Assembly: GCA_934663595.1 (NCBI GenBank)
Contig: CAKUKM010000004.1
Coordinates: 1-64,000, forward strand
DNA: 64,000 nt
Origin: an uncultured Clostridia bacterium
Lineage (GTDB): Bacteria; Bacillota; Clostridia; Christensenellales; Aristaeellaceae
Direction: 5' to 3'
The position numbers and the translations under genes were made by a program. Below are positions 33,685 through 40,612 of the stretch, piece by piece. The notes beneath the pieces are model-generated. The model ran no database searches and had not been told where the DNA came from. It saw nothing but the letters and a program-made list of their open reading frames with translations. Position 1 is the first letter of the stretch. Every line of letters begins with the position of its first letter.

Positions 33685-34781
33685 GCTTTCACCTCGCCGG
33701 AATAGGTGCCGACCAGCTTGAGCTTCGCGCAGACGGCGGAGAGCTCCTTGAGCATGTTCTGGCCGCTGGGCGAGGCGATATTGCCCTCGGCCTCCACGAA
33801 GAAGTAATAGCTCCAGATCAGCTCCTTCATCGGGCGGCTGCGCAGATTGCGCATGTTGAAATCGTGCGCGCCGATGATGTTCAGCGGAAGCGCCAGCGCG
33901 CCGGCCTCGTTTTTGGTGGTGAATACGAGGATGAAATGCTCGGTTCCGTCGTTCGCGGCCGGGTCGGGCAGGTGCGGCGCGCGGCTGAACACGGCGAAGC
34001 GCGTGGTGTTCGTGTGCGAAGCGTTGATGCGCTTTTGAAGGATATTCAGCCCGAACAGCGCGGCCGTTTCCTCGGAGGCGATCGCCGCGACGGTCGGATC
34101 GTTCTGCTCGGAGACGTATTTCGCGGCCAGCGCGGTGTTGGAATAGGCGATGGTGTTCAAGCCGTGCGCGCGAATGAACTCGGCGCACTGATCCAGCGCC
34201 TGCGGATGGCTGACCACGGTGCGGATATTCTCAATCGACGCGCCGGAGCAGGCGAGCAGGTTGTGCTCCACCTCCAGCTCGATCATGCGGTTGACATAGA
34301 GGCTTCCGGAGAACATCAGATCCATCACCGCGCCGACGTCGCCGGCATAGCTGTTTTCAATCGGCAGCACGGCGCAATCGTATTCGCCCGCCTCCACGGC
34401 GCGATAGGCGGCCTTGAAGTCCGGCGCGGAGAAAAGAGACGCGCTCGGGAACGCGCGCTTGGCGGCGATATGCGCAAACGCGCCCTCCACGCCGCTGTAA
34501 ACCACGCGCATGCCCTCGTTGAGCCGCGACTGATAATCGCGCGAGATTTTCATCACGTCCCGCAGAAAGCAGGAATAGTATTCCTTCAGCTCCGGGCTTT
34601 CGATGCGCGCAAGGCCCTTTTCGATCACGGCGTTTTCCCGCGCCGCGTCCAGCACGGAAAGCCCGTGCTCGCGCTTGTACCGGGCGACGTCGCGGCAGAC
34701 GTTCATGCGGCGCTCAAACAGCCGCGCCAGTTCTCCGTCGATTGCGTCGATTTCGGTTCTTGCGTCCTTCAGCGATTCCAT
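33681..34781 (-). CDS. pheA: bifunctional chorismate mutase / prephenate dehydratase (P-protein)
   Basis: 366 residues. Residues 1-85 are an AroQ-class chorismate mutase (EIDAIDGELARLFERRMNVC...VARYKREHG). About 92-270 are prephenate dehydratase (VVYSGVEGAFAH, LPIENSYAGDV, NTTRFAVF). About 280-360 are an ACT regulatory domain with a RSRPMKELIWSYYFFVE core, where Phe normally binds for feedback inhibition. It makes phenylpyruvate and is the first structural gene, directly behind the Phe/Tyr-rich leader. A GGAGGAG site precedes the ATG. Phenylalanine probably controls it both by attenuation and allosterically. Confidence 0.95.
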   Translation of the reverse strand: MESLKDARTEIDAIDGELARLFERRMNVCRDVARYKREHGLSVLDAARENAVIEKGLARIESPELKEYYSCFLRDVMKISRDYQSRLNEGMRVVYSGVEGAFAHIAAKRAFPSASLFSAPDFKAAYRAVEAGEYDCAVLPIENSYAGDVGAVMDLMFSGSLYVNRMIELEVEHNLLACSGASIENIRTVVSHPQALDQCAEFIRAHGLNTIAYSNTALAAKYVSEQNDPTVAAIASEETAALFGLNILQKRINASHTNTTRFAVFSRAPHLPDPAANDGTEHFILVFTTKNEAGALALPLNIIGAHDFNMRNLRSRPMKELIWSYYFFVEAEGNIASPSGQNMLKELSAVCAKLKLVGTYSGEVKA

Positions 34782-34830
34782 AAAACAGCTCCTCCTTTTT
34801 GTCAGCCGGGCGTGTCAGGCTGTCCGATTG

Positions 34831-34862
34831 AAAATAAAAGCGACTTCCGCAAAGGAAATCGC
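34831..34862 (-). terminator. attenuator terminator of the aromatic operon
   Basis: Minus-strand stem GCGATTTCC / GGAAGTCGC (one G-T pair, loop TTTGC) followed by TTTTATTTT, ahead of pheA. Its first arm overlaps the 3' arm of the antiterminator at 34856-34880, so only one can form. Confidence 0.8.
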
Positions 34863-34880
34863 TTGGATAGCCTACGATTT
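34856..34880 (-). promoter_or_regulatory. antiterminator hairpin
   Basis: Minus-strand AAATCG (34875-34880) pairs with CGATTT (34856-34861), with extra GG/CC pairing inside. A ribosome finishing the leader peptide at 34885 would cover the upstream arm and favour the terminator. Confidence 0.65.
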
Positions 34881-34884
34881 TTCT

Positions 34885-35052
34885 TTACCGCATCGCTGCG
34901 GCAACCGCCCTTTGCGCGTGTGCATTTGCCCGAATAAAGCAATAAAACCGATAAAAATAGCGATACGCAAAAAAGCGCATCGCACGCAAAAACGCAAAGC
35001 GGTTCCCGCAAAGACGGCGCGAGACCGCACGATGATTCTGATTCCGCATCAT
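34885..35052 (-). CDS. Phe/Tyr-rich leader peptide (attenuator) of the aromatic operon
   Basis: 55 codons from the ATG at 35052 after CGGAGGAGG, shorter than usual gene-finder limits. Residues 19-40 hold seven Phe and four Tyr, including the run RFFAYRYFYRFYCFI. There is no Trp. Codons are clean and end in TAA 22 bases before the terminator stem. A CCGCA-GCGA-TGCGG tetraloop hairpin overlaps its last codons. Lack of charged tRNA-Phe or tRNA-Tyr would stall the ribosome, expose the antiterminator and allow transcription of pheA and the rest. That mechanism is inference from the E. coli pheA precedent. The ORF, codon run and hairpins are seen directly. Confidence 0.85.
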   Translation of the reverse strand: MMRNQNHRAVSRRLCGNRFAFLRAMRFFAYRYFYRFYCFIRANAHAQRAVAAAMR

Positions 35053-35084
35053 ATTGCAGGCCTCCTCCGCTTTGTGATACCGTC

Positions 35085-35114
35085 ATTATACTCCGGATTC
35101 GCGATTTGTCAATC
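35085..35114 (-). promoter_or_regulatory. promoter of the aromatic amino acid operon
   Basis: Minus-strand TTGACA, 16-bp spacer, TATAAT, giving a leader of about 300 nt before pheA. The run from RNA start to leader ATG is about 30 nt. Confidence 0.8.
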
Positions 35115-35179
35115 GAAGAATATAAAAAACATGCTAATTCGGTGAAAACCGCAGACGGAACGATCTTTGCGCGAAGCGC

Positions 35180-35208
35180 TTGCATCTTTCGAATAAAAGG
35201 CGTATAAT
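35180..35208 (+). promoter_or_regulatory. promoter of the PLP aminotransferase gene
   Basis: TTGCAT (35180-35185), 17-bp spacer, TATAAT (35203-35208). Confidence 0.75.
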
Positions 35209-35248
35209 TGGATTGCTATCATTTATAGATGTGGAGGATTGTATCACC

Positions 35249-36427
35249 ATGAATCCGTTTTATCGGGAATATCTGGACGCTGAAATTGATCGGCACGGCA
35301 CGAATTGCATCAAATGGGACTATTTGGAGCGCACCTTCGGGCGGCCGGATTTGATCGCCGCATGGGTGGCGGATATGGATTTCCGCACCGCGCCGACGGT
35401 TCAGCAGGCGCTGGTGGAGCGCGCGCAGAATGCGATTTACGGCTATACCGACAATGCAGTCGCCGAAAAAAAGGCCGAGTGCGGCTGGATTCAGCGGCGC
35501 TACGGCGTGGAAATTCAGCCGGAATGGATTCTGTTCAGCGCCGGCGTAATCGACAGCTTGTTCTATTGCGTGCGCGCGCTGACCGAGGATACCGACGCGA
35601 TCCTGATTCAGCCGCCGGTATACGGCCCGTTCTTCGCGGCGGTGAACAGCTTCGGCCGCAGGCTCGTGCGCAATCGCCTGATGGAGACCGAGGACGGCTG
35701 GAGGATGGATTTCAACGATCTGGAAAAGCAGTTCGCTTCCGGCGTAAAGATGATGATTCTGTGCTCGCCGCACAATCCGGTCGGCCGCGTCTGGACGCGC
35801 GAGGAGCTCACGCGCGTGATCGAGCTCGCGAACCGCTATAATGTAATCGTCATTGCCGATGAAATTCACGCGGACTTCAATATGGGCGTGCGCCCGCAGA
35901 CGCGCATTCTGGACGTGGAGGGCGCGGACCGGTGCGTGATGCTGACGAGCGCGACCAAATCGTTCAACCTCGCGGGCCTTCGCCAGTCGTCCTGCATCAT
36001 CAAAAACCCCGAGCTGCGCGAAAAGGTGCGCCATGAAATGCAGCTCGCGCACGCGATGGATCCAAATCTGTTCGGCGCGATCGCGCAGCGCACGGCCTAT
36101 GAAACCGGCGACGAATGGATGGACGCGGTGGTGGAATACATCCGCGAAAACCGCGATTACGTCTGCAATTACCTGAAGGAAAACCTGCCCATGATCAAGA
36201 CGCATCCGCAGGAGGGCACGTATCTGCTGTGGCTGGACATGCGCGCGTTGAACATGGACCACGAGAGCCTGAAAAAGATGCTGATCGACGAAGCGCACAT
36301 CGCCTTTACGAGCGGCACGGACTTTGGCGAAGAGGGCGACCGCTATTTCCGTTTGAACCTTGCCTCGCCGCGGCGCAATATGGAGCGCGTGATGGAGAAT
36401 CTGAACAAAGCGATACGGAGTCGATAA
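35249..36427 (+). CDS. PLP-dependent aminotransferase / C-S lyase (PatB/MalY type)
   Basis: 392 residues from the ATG at 35249 (GTGGAGG site). The family start WDYLERTFGRPDLIAAWVADMDF is followed by LCSPHNPVGRVWTREEL, the PLP-aromatic region VIADEIHADF and the Schiff-base Lys in SATKSFNLAGL. PatB/MalY proteins cleave cystathionine or cysteine; some act as aminotransferases. Because it is divergent from the Phe/Tyr operon, an aromatic aminotransferase role for phenylpyruvate is possible. Sequence favours the C-S lyase subgroup. Confidence 0.88.
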   Translation: MNPFYREYLDAEIDRHGTNCIKWDYLERTFGRPDLIAAWVADMDFRTAPTVQQALVERAQNAIYGYTDNAVAEKKAECGWIQRRYGVEIQPEWILFSAGVIDSLFYCVRALTEDTDAILIQPPVYGPFFAAVNSFGRRLVRNRLMETEDGWRMDFNDLEKQFASGVKMMILCSPHNPVGRVWTREELTRVIELANRYNVIVIADEIHADFNMGVRPQTRILDVEGADRCVMLTSATKSFNLAGLRQSSCIIKNPELREKVRHEMQLAHAMDPNLFGAIAQRTAYETGDEWMDAVVEYIRENRDYVCNYLKENLPMIKTHPQEGTYLLWLDMRALNMDHESLKKMLIDEAHIAFTSGTDFGEEGDRYFRLNLASPRRNMERVMENLNKAIRSR

Positions 36428-36430
36428 GCA

Positions 36431-37033
36431 TTGAAGATCAATTTAAGGAACCTGTTTAAAAAGCCGGATCGAATGATCGCGCTGGACGTGGAGCTCGACG
36501 GCATGCACCCCAGCCGGATCATTCAGCTGTCCTATCTGATCATCGACGGGCGGCGCGTGCGCGGCAAGAACATGTATTTCAAGGCCAAGGCGATCAATCG
36601 CTATGCGCGCAAGGTGCACGGCCTGGGCGTATATCAGCTGAAAAAGCTGTCCGGCGGCGACATTTTCGCCTGCCGCGCGGATGAAATCTACAACGATTTC
36701 AAGGATTGCAAGCTGGTGATCGGCCACGACGTGGCGGGCGATATGCGCTATCTGCGTGCGGAATTCAAGCGCGTGGGCGTTACGCTTCCGGAAATCCCGA
36801 TTTTCTGCACGCTGAAGCACTATACGGAGGAAGCGCACATCCCGATGAAGCAGAATCCGAACCAGCTGAAGCCGCCGAAGCTGACGGAGCTGACGGAGCA
36901 TTTCGGCCTTTCGCAGGAGCTGATTGCCGAAAAGTGCGCGCGCTGGTTCGGCGGCGGCGATCATCCGCACGACGCGCGCTACGACGCGGCCGCCGCCTAC
37001 CTGTGCATGCTGGTGGGCGAAGGAAAGGCATAA
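36431..37033 (+). CDS. DnaQ-like 3'-5' exonuclease
   Basis: 200 residues with a TTG start three bases after the preceding stop. The DEDD-type motifs are visible: ALDVELDG near residue 18 (ExoI, Asp and Glu), IGHDVAGDMRYL near 97 (ExoII) and HDARYDAAAAYLCML near 178 (ExoIII, His then Asp). Such short exonucleases proofread or trim DNA or RNA. Substrate unknown. Probably co-transcribed with the aminotransferase. Ends in a strong terminator. Confidence 0.85.
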   Translation: MKINLRNLFKKPDRMIALDVELDGMHPSRIIQLSYLIIDGRRVRGKNMYFKAKAINRYARKVHGLGVYQLKKLSGGDIFACRADEIYNDFKDCKLVIGHDVAGDMRYLRAEFKRVGVTLPEIPIFCTLKHYTEEAHIPMKQNPNQLKPPKLTELTEHFGLSQELIAEKCARWFGGGDHPHDARYDAAAAYLCMLVGEGKA

Positions 37034-37053
37034 TTCCAAAGGAGAACAACCCG

Positions 37054-37090
37054 GCGCCCGGATATCGATGCGATATCCGGGCGCTATTTA
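37054..37090 (+). terminator. terminator after the exonuclease gene
   Basis: Perfect 13-bp stem GCGCCCGGATATC / GATATCCGGGCGC, loop GATGC, then TATTTATG. Confidence 0.8.
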
Positions 37091-37203
37091 TGAATGAATC
37101 CATTCTTCAAAAATTTTTTCAGGCGTGCTGCAACGTTTTTGCCTCCTGAGCGGTATACATAGTGAAACCGCCTGAGCGGTTCGGAATAAGGAGGATGAAT
37201 GGT

Positions 37204-38037
37204 ATGAAAAAGATGTTTGCAATGCTTCTGGTTGTGGTCATGGGATTGTGCGGCGCGGCCGCGATGGCAGAAAAGACGCCGGCGGCGGTTTACGAGAGTC
37301 AGCCGACGGCCGTGGAGGCGTACTGCGACGGCGGCCACGTCATGCTGGCGCTGAAGGATCTGGAGGCGGTATTTGGGCTTGTCGCGACGGCGGACGGCGA
37401 CGATTACACGCTGGACAACGGCCTGAACAGCGCGGCGTTTAAGCTGGGCGTGGATTCCTGCACGATTTCGAACCGGATTGAAGAAACGCCCGCGGAAACG
37501 GTGCAGCTCGGCGCTGCGGCGGTGGAAGAAGATGGAAAGGTCTATGTTCCGGCGGAGCTGCTTCGCGCCGTGCTGGGCGAGGATGCGGTGCGCATCGAGG
37601 CGGACAGCGTGTATATCCGCAACGACGGCTATTTCATCAAGGGCATGCCGAATCCGATGGAGGAACAGGAATCGCTGGACGCGCTGAGCAAGAAGGTGGG
37701 GTTTGCGGTCGTTGCGCCGGAAAAGCTGGGCGCATTTGAGCGGACGACGCTCTTCTCCATCGATACGCTGGCGCAGGCGATTTACGCAAACGGCGAGCAG
37801 GAGCTCTGCTATCGCGTCTCTCCCGCGGCCGACGGCGACAACAGCGGCGATTACGTCGATTATTCGAGCGTAAATACTGAGAAGGTCGGCGAGGCTTCCG
37901 TGACGTTCAAGGGCGACGGCGAAAAGGTCAGCCTTGCAATCTGGACGCAGAACGGTTATGATTATTCCGTGGGGATTCGCGAAACCGGCGTTTCGATGGA
38001 CGAGATGGTCGCCATCCTGAACGAGCTGGGAATCTGA
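37204..38037 (+). CDS. secreted protein with copper-amine-oxidase-N-like and sigma-module sensor domains
   Basis: 277 residues from the ATG at 37204 (AAGGAGG site). The signal peptide (about 1-22) ends AAAMA. Residues about 23-140 look like a copper amine oxidase N-terminal-type stalk (VEAYCDGGHVMLALKDLEAVFGL, KVYVPAELLRAVLGEDAV). Residues about 165-275 (GFAVVAPEKLGAFE to VAILNEL) are clearly related to the outer domain of the anti-sigma-like protein encoded two genes downstream (D-SGDYxxY, VxxKGDG-xVSLAxWT, Y-YS). Gene order is secreted protein, sigma factor, anti-sigma. A common ligand or competition is inference. Confidence 0.8.
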   Translation: MKKMFAMLLVVVMGLCGAAAMAEKTPAAVYESQPTAVEAYCDGGHVMLALKDLEAVFGLVATADGDDYTLDNGLNSAAFKLGVDSCTISNRIEETPAETVQLGAAAVEEDGKVYVPAELLRAVLGEDAVRIEADSVYIRNDGYFIKGMPNPMEEQESLDALSKKVGFAVVAPEKLGAFERTTLFSIDTLAQAIYANGEQELCYRVSPAADGDNSGDYVDYSSVNTEKVGEASVTFKGDGEKVSLAIWTQNGYDYSVGIRETGVSMDEMVAILNELGI

Positions 38038-38083
38038 ATACATTCGGCGGCGCGCTCTGCGCCGCCCTTTGGAGGAATACAAG

Positions 38084-38683
38084 ATGGAGCTTACACTGCG
38101 CACAAAGCCGGTTCCGAGGGCGCTTCAATGGCTCATGGCGCTCATTCAGCGGCCGTTCGAGCGATGGCGGGAGCAGAGCGCCCGATCGGAAAGCCGCAGC
38201 GCCGCCTTTCGCATCCGGGTCGGGGAGCTGCTGGACGCTTACGGCGATTCCATATTGCGCCTGGCCTATTCCTATCTGCACAATCGCAGCGACGCGGAGG
38301 ATATTCTGCAGGAGACGTTGATGAAGTATCTGAGCGCGGAGCCGGCGCTGGAAAGCGAATCCCACGAGAAGGCGTGGCTGCTGCGCGTCGCCATCAATCT
38401 GTCCAAGAATAAAATCGAGTCCAATCGCTATCGCGCCCATGAGGATCTGGACGACCACTTTTTCGCCGACGAAAAGCCGGATCTCCAGTACGTCTGGGAT
38501 GCGGTCAAAGCGCTGCCGCAGCAGTGTGCCGAGGTGATTCACCTGTATTATCAGGAGGGCTATTCCTGCGCGGAAATCGCGAAGCTGCTGAGGCGCAACG
38601 AGGCGACGGTGCGCTCGCTGCTCAGCCGCGGGCGCGGAAAGCTCCGGGAGATTCTGAAGGAGGACTACGATTTTGAAGTATAA
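38084..38683 (+). CDS. ECF-type RNA polymerase sigma factor
   Basis: 199 residues from the ATG at 38084 (GGAGG site). Region 2 shows YLHNRSDAEDILQETLMKYL (near 60-80). Region 4 has LPQQCAEVIHLYYQEGYSCAEIAKLLRRNEATVRSLLSRGRGKLREIL at the C-terminus, a typical ECF helix-turn-helix. It directs RNA polymerase to a small regulon under stress. An extra ~40-residue basic N-terminal stretch precedes region 2. The anti-sigma-like gene begins inside its last codons. Confidence 0.93.
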   Translation: MELTLRTKPVPRALQWLMALIQRPFERWREQSARSESRSAAFRIRVGELLDAYGDSILRLAYSYLHNRSDAEDILQETLMKYLSAEPALESESHEKAWLLRVAINLSKNKIESNRYRAHEDLDDHFFADEKPDLQYVWDAVKALPQQCAEVIHLYYQEGYSCAEIAKLLRRNEATVRSLLSRGRGKLREILKEDYDFEV

Positions 38684-39284
38684 AGAGCTGATGAACACAA
38701 TCGAGGTCACTCCCGAAATGCGCGCGCGCATTCTGGACGATCTGGAAGAGCGCCGCGCAGCGCAGATGCGGCGAAAGCGTTTGCGCAGAATCTATGCGGG
38801 TGCCGCGTCGCTGGCGGCCTGTCTGGTGCTGGCGCTGATGATTGGAAAATTCGCCGGACGCGCGCCGGAGCCGACGAACGAGCCCCTCGCGATGAATCCC
38901 TACGGCGCGACGGAATGCGCGTCTATCGCCGAGCTGTCGCAGGCGCTGGGCTTCGCCGTCAAGGCTCCGTCCGTGCTGCCCTTCGAGCCGGAACAGATCA
39001 CCTACAGCGCCATGTTTGAAACGTTTGCGCAAATCGATTACAGCGCGGGCGGCGCTTCGCTCTGCGTCCGCATGGCGCCCGGCACCGAGGATATCAGCGG
39101 CGATTACAATGAGTACGCGCAGGAGGAAACGGCGGAGATTGGCGATTGGAACGTGCTCCTGAAGGGCGACGGCAGCGCCGTTTCGCTGGCGACCTGGACG
39201 GACGGCGCATACGCCTATTCCATCAGCGCCGAGCCGGCGATTTCCCGCACGGACATGCTGCGCGCGGTAGAGAGCATGCGATAA
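38673..39284 (+). CDS. membrane-anchored anti-sigma-like protein
   Basis: 203 residues. The TTG start at 38673 lies inside the sigma gene after GGAGGACTACG, so the overlap is 11 bases. A short cytoplasmic part (1-42, basic) is followed by one membrane helix (about 43-62) and an outer domain (about 90-200, ALGFAVKAPSVLPFE, SGDYNEYAQEE, LKGDGSAVSLATWT). It lacks a recognisable zinc anti-sigma motif, so the anti-sigma role rests on position and topology. Its outer domain matches the C-terminal domain of the secreted protein at 37204. Confidence 0.82.
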   Translation: MKYKELMNTIEVTPEMRARILDDLEERRAAQMRRKRLRRIYAGAASLAACLVLALMIGKFAGRAPEPTNEPLAMNPYGATECASIAELSQALGFAVKAPSVLPFEPEQITYSAMFETFAQIDYSAGGASLCVRMAPGTEDISGDYNEYAQEETAEIGDWNVLLKGDGSAVSLATWTDGAYAYSISAEPAISRTDMLRAVESMR

Positions 39285-39301
39285 ATCGATTTGCAAAAAA
39301 G

Positions 39302-39329
39302 CAATCAGGCCCACGTTCGGGCCTGATTC
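39302..39329 (+). terminator. terminator of the sigma-factor operon (first copy)
   Basis: AATCAGGCCC / GGGCCTGATT with loop ACGTTC (one pair offset). Almost identical to 39583-39611 at the other end of the intergenic block. Confidence 0.75.
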
Positions 39330-39342
39330 AGACTCTCGATCC

Positions 39343-39415
39343 CCTGGAGAGCTCGAGAGGGCCGAAGCCCTCTCGAACTTAAAATCGTACCCGGCGGCGT
39401 GTACGTCGGGGGCGG
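39343..39415. repeat. intergenic palindromic repeat element, copy B
   Basis: The ~73-bp element matches 26595-26667: GAGCTCGAGAGGGC...GCCCTCTCGA palindrome, then ACTTAAAATCGTACCCGGCG and a GTGTACGTCG segment. Confidence 0.8.
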
Positions 39416-39582
39416 GGCTATTTTATCGCAGGGAAATCCCATTTCCCGGAGAGAAAATAGCTACCTTGCAGATTTTGCGGCCGGAGTCCGCAGGACTCAA
39501 GCAAAATCTGGAGGGGGTGGTAGTGGCGGGGGAGCTTGCTCCCCCGTCCACCAGCTTGTCAAAAAGGCTTTTTTGACAAGCT
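39416..39582. repeat. hairpin-rich mosaic (three further palindromes)
   Basis: It contains CAGATTTTGC / GCAAAATCTG enclosing GAGTCC / GGACTC (39469-39511), GCGGGGGAGC / GCTCCCCCG (39526-39545, matching the tail of the 10633 element through CGTCCACCAG), and CAGCTTGTCAAAAA / TTTTTGACAAGCTG (39552-39582). No reading frame is credible here. Confidence 0.7.
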
Positions 39583-39615
39583 GAATCAGGCCCGTTTTCG
39601 GGCCTGATTTTTATG
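39583..39615. terminator. bidirectional terminator (second copy) by the LysR gene
   Basis: AATCAGGCCC / GGGCCTGATT with loop GTTTTC, then a TTTTT run on the plus side and A-rich start on the minus side, at the end of the LysR gene. Confidence 0.75.
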
Positions 39616-40483
39616 GGGAGTTTTCCTGAAACGCCTGCAAGAACGTCTCTGCCGCCTTGCTGAATGTGGCGTAGCGCTTCCAGACGAGCGCGTGGCGCAC
39701 CTTCAGTGGCGGATGCAGCGGGCGGAAACAGAGACCGGGATTGAGCTGGTTTGGCAAATGATCGTCTGCGGTCAGCAAAAAACCGAGGCCGCTCTGCACG
39801 AATGCGGAGGAATCGCCGTTTACGATATTGTAGGTCGCGGCGACGTCCAGCTGCTCAATCTCCGTCTGCGCCCAATGGGCGATCTCCTGCTGAAGACCGA
39901 TTCGGTGATGCAGAATGAGCGGAATGCCGCGCAGGTCTTCTTTTTCGATCGCCGCCTTCGCTGCAATTGGAGAAGTCTCCGGCAGAACCAGCCCCCAGCG
40001 GGCGCAGTCATTCAGAGAATGGTATTCGTATTTCGCAGTGTCTACCGGTTCCAGCAGCACTGCAAAATCCAGACTGCCGTGGTCCAGGCGTTCCGTCACA
40101 TCCGTCGCGTCGCTGCTGTAAAACTGAAAGCGAATGCCCGGATGCGCTGCGCGGATGGATGCGGCGGCGCGCAGCACCGATGTGTTCGGATTGCCGCCGA
40201 TGGCGACCTCGCCGGCGATTTGCGCGTCGTCGGCATGCAGCTCGCGCTGCGTCTTCTCTACGAGCGCGAGAATTTCCTCCGCACGCCTGCGCAGCAGCAC
40301 GCCGTCCTCGGTCAGCGCGATCTTTCGCTTTCCGCGAACGAGCAGCGGCTTTCCGATTTCCTGCTCCAGCTCCATTAATTGCTTGGACAGGGACGGCTGG
40401 GAAATGTGCAGGCGCTCCGCAGCCCGGGTGATGTTTTCCTCCTGCGCGACGGCGAGAAAATAGCGCAGCAATCGCAGCTCCAT
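39611..40483 (-). CDS. LysR-type transcriptional regulator
   Basis: 290 residues. The N-terminal winged HTH (MELRLLRYFLAVAQEENITRAAERLHISQPSLSKQLMELE) is followed by a periplasmic-binding-like effector domain (about 90-290). It is divergent from a MATE transporter and an aldo/keto reductase gene. The usual LysR logic would make these its targets. A dyad ATCATT-N9-AATGAT (40519-40539) fits a LysR T-N11-A site. Confidence 0.93.
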   Translation of the reverse strand: MELRLLRYFLAVAQEENITRAAERLHISQPSLSKQLMELEQEIGKPLLVRGKRKIALTEDGVLLRRRAEEILALVEKTQRELHADDAQIAGEVAIGGNPNTSVLRAAASIRAAHPGIRFQFYSSDATDVTERLDHGSLDFAVLLEPVDTAKYEYHSLNDCARWGLVLPETSPIAAKAAIEKEDLRGIPLILHHRIGLQQEIAHWAQTEIEQLDVAATYNIVNGDSSAFVQSGLGFLLTADDHLPNQLNPGLCFRPLHPPLKVRHALVWKRYATFSKAAETFLQAFQENSP

Positions 40484-40503
40484 GGTCGGCTCACCTCGGC
40501 TTC

Positions 40504-40539
40504 AGTATAATGGGATTTATCATTCCTGTCAACAATGAT
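40504..40539 (-). promoter_or_regulatory. LysR promoter and dyad operator
   Basis: Minus-strand TTGACA (about 40527-40532), 17-bp spacer, TATACT. The ATCATT/AATGAT dyad (40519-40524, 40534-40539) straddles the -35 element, so LysR autorepression is plausible. Confidence 0.65.
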
Positions 40540-40559
40540 TTGCCATTCAATATAAGTAT

Positions 40560-40588
40560 TTGCTATTATTTCGCCGCGGCGGTATACT
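40560..40588 (+). promoter_or_regulatory. promoter of the MATE / aldo-keto reductase operon
   Basis: TTGCTA (40560-40565), 17-bp spacer, TATACT (40583-40588). Confidence 0.7.
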
Positions 40589-40612
40589 CTTTCCGGAAGG
40601 AAGTGCGGCGAT

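Noticed and set aside
34782..35120. T-box riboswitch before pheA
   Set aside because: No T-box sequence (AGGGTGG-type) or specifier stem is seen. The leader peptide with paired hairpins explains the region better.
34802..35185. 127-codon frame across the pheA leader
   Set aside because: It lies in another frame to the Phe/Tyr leader ORF, crosses the promoter and has no ribosome site.
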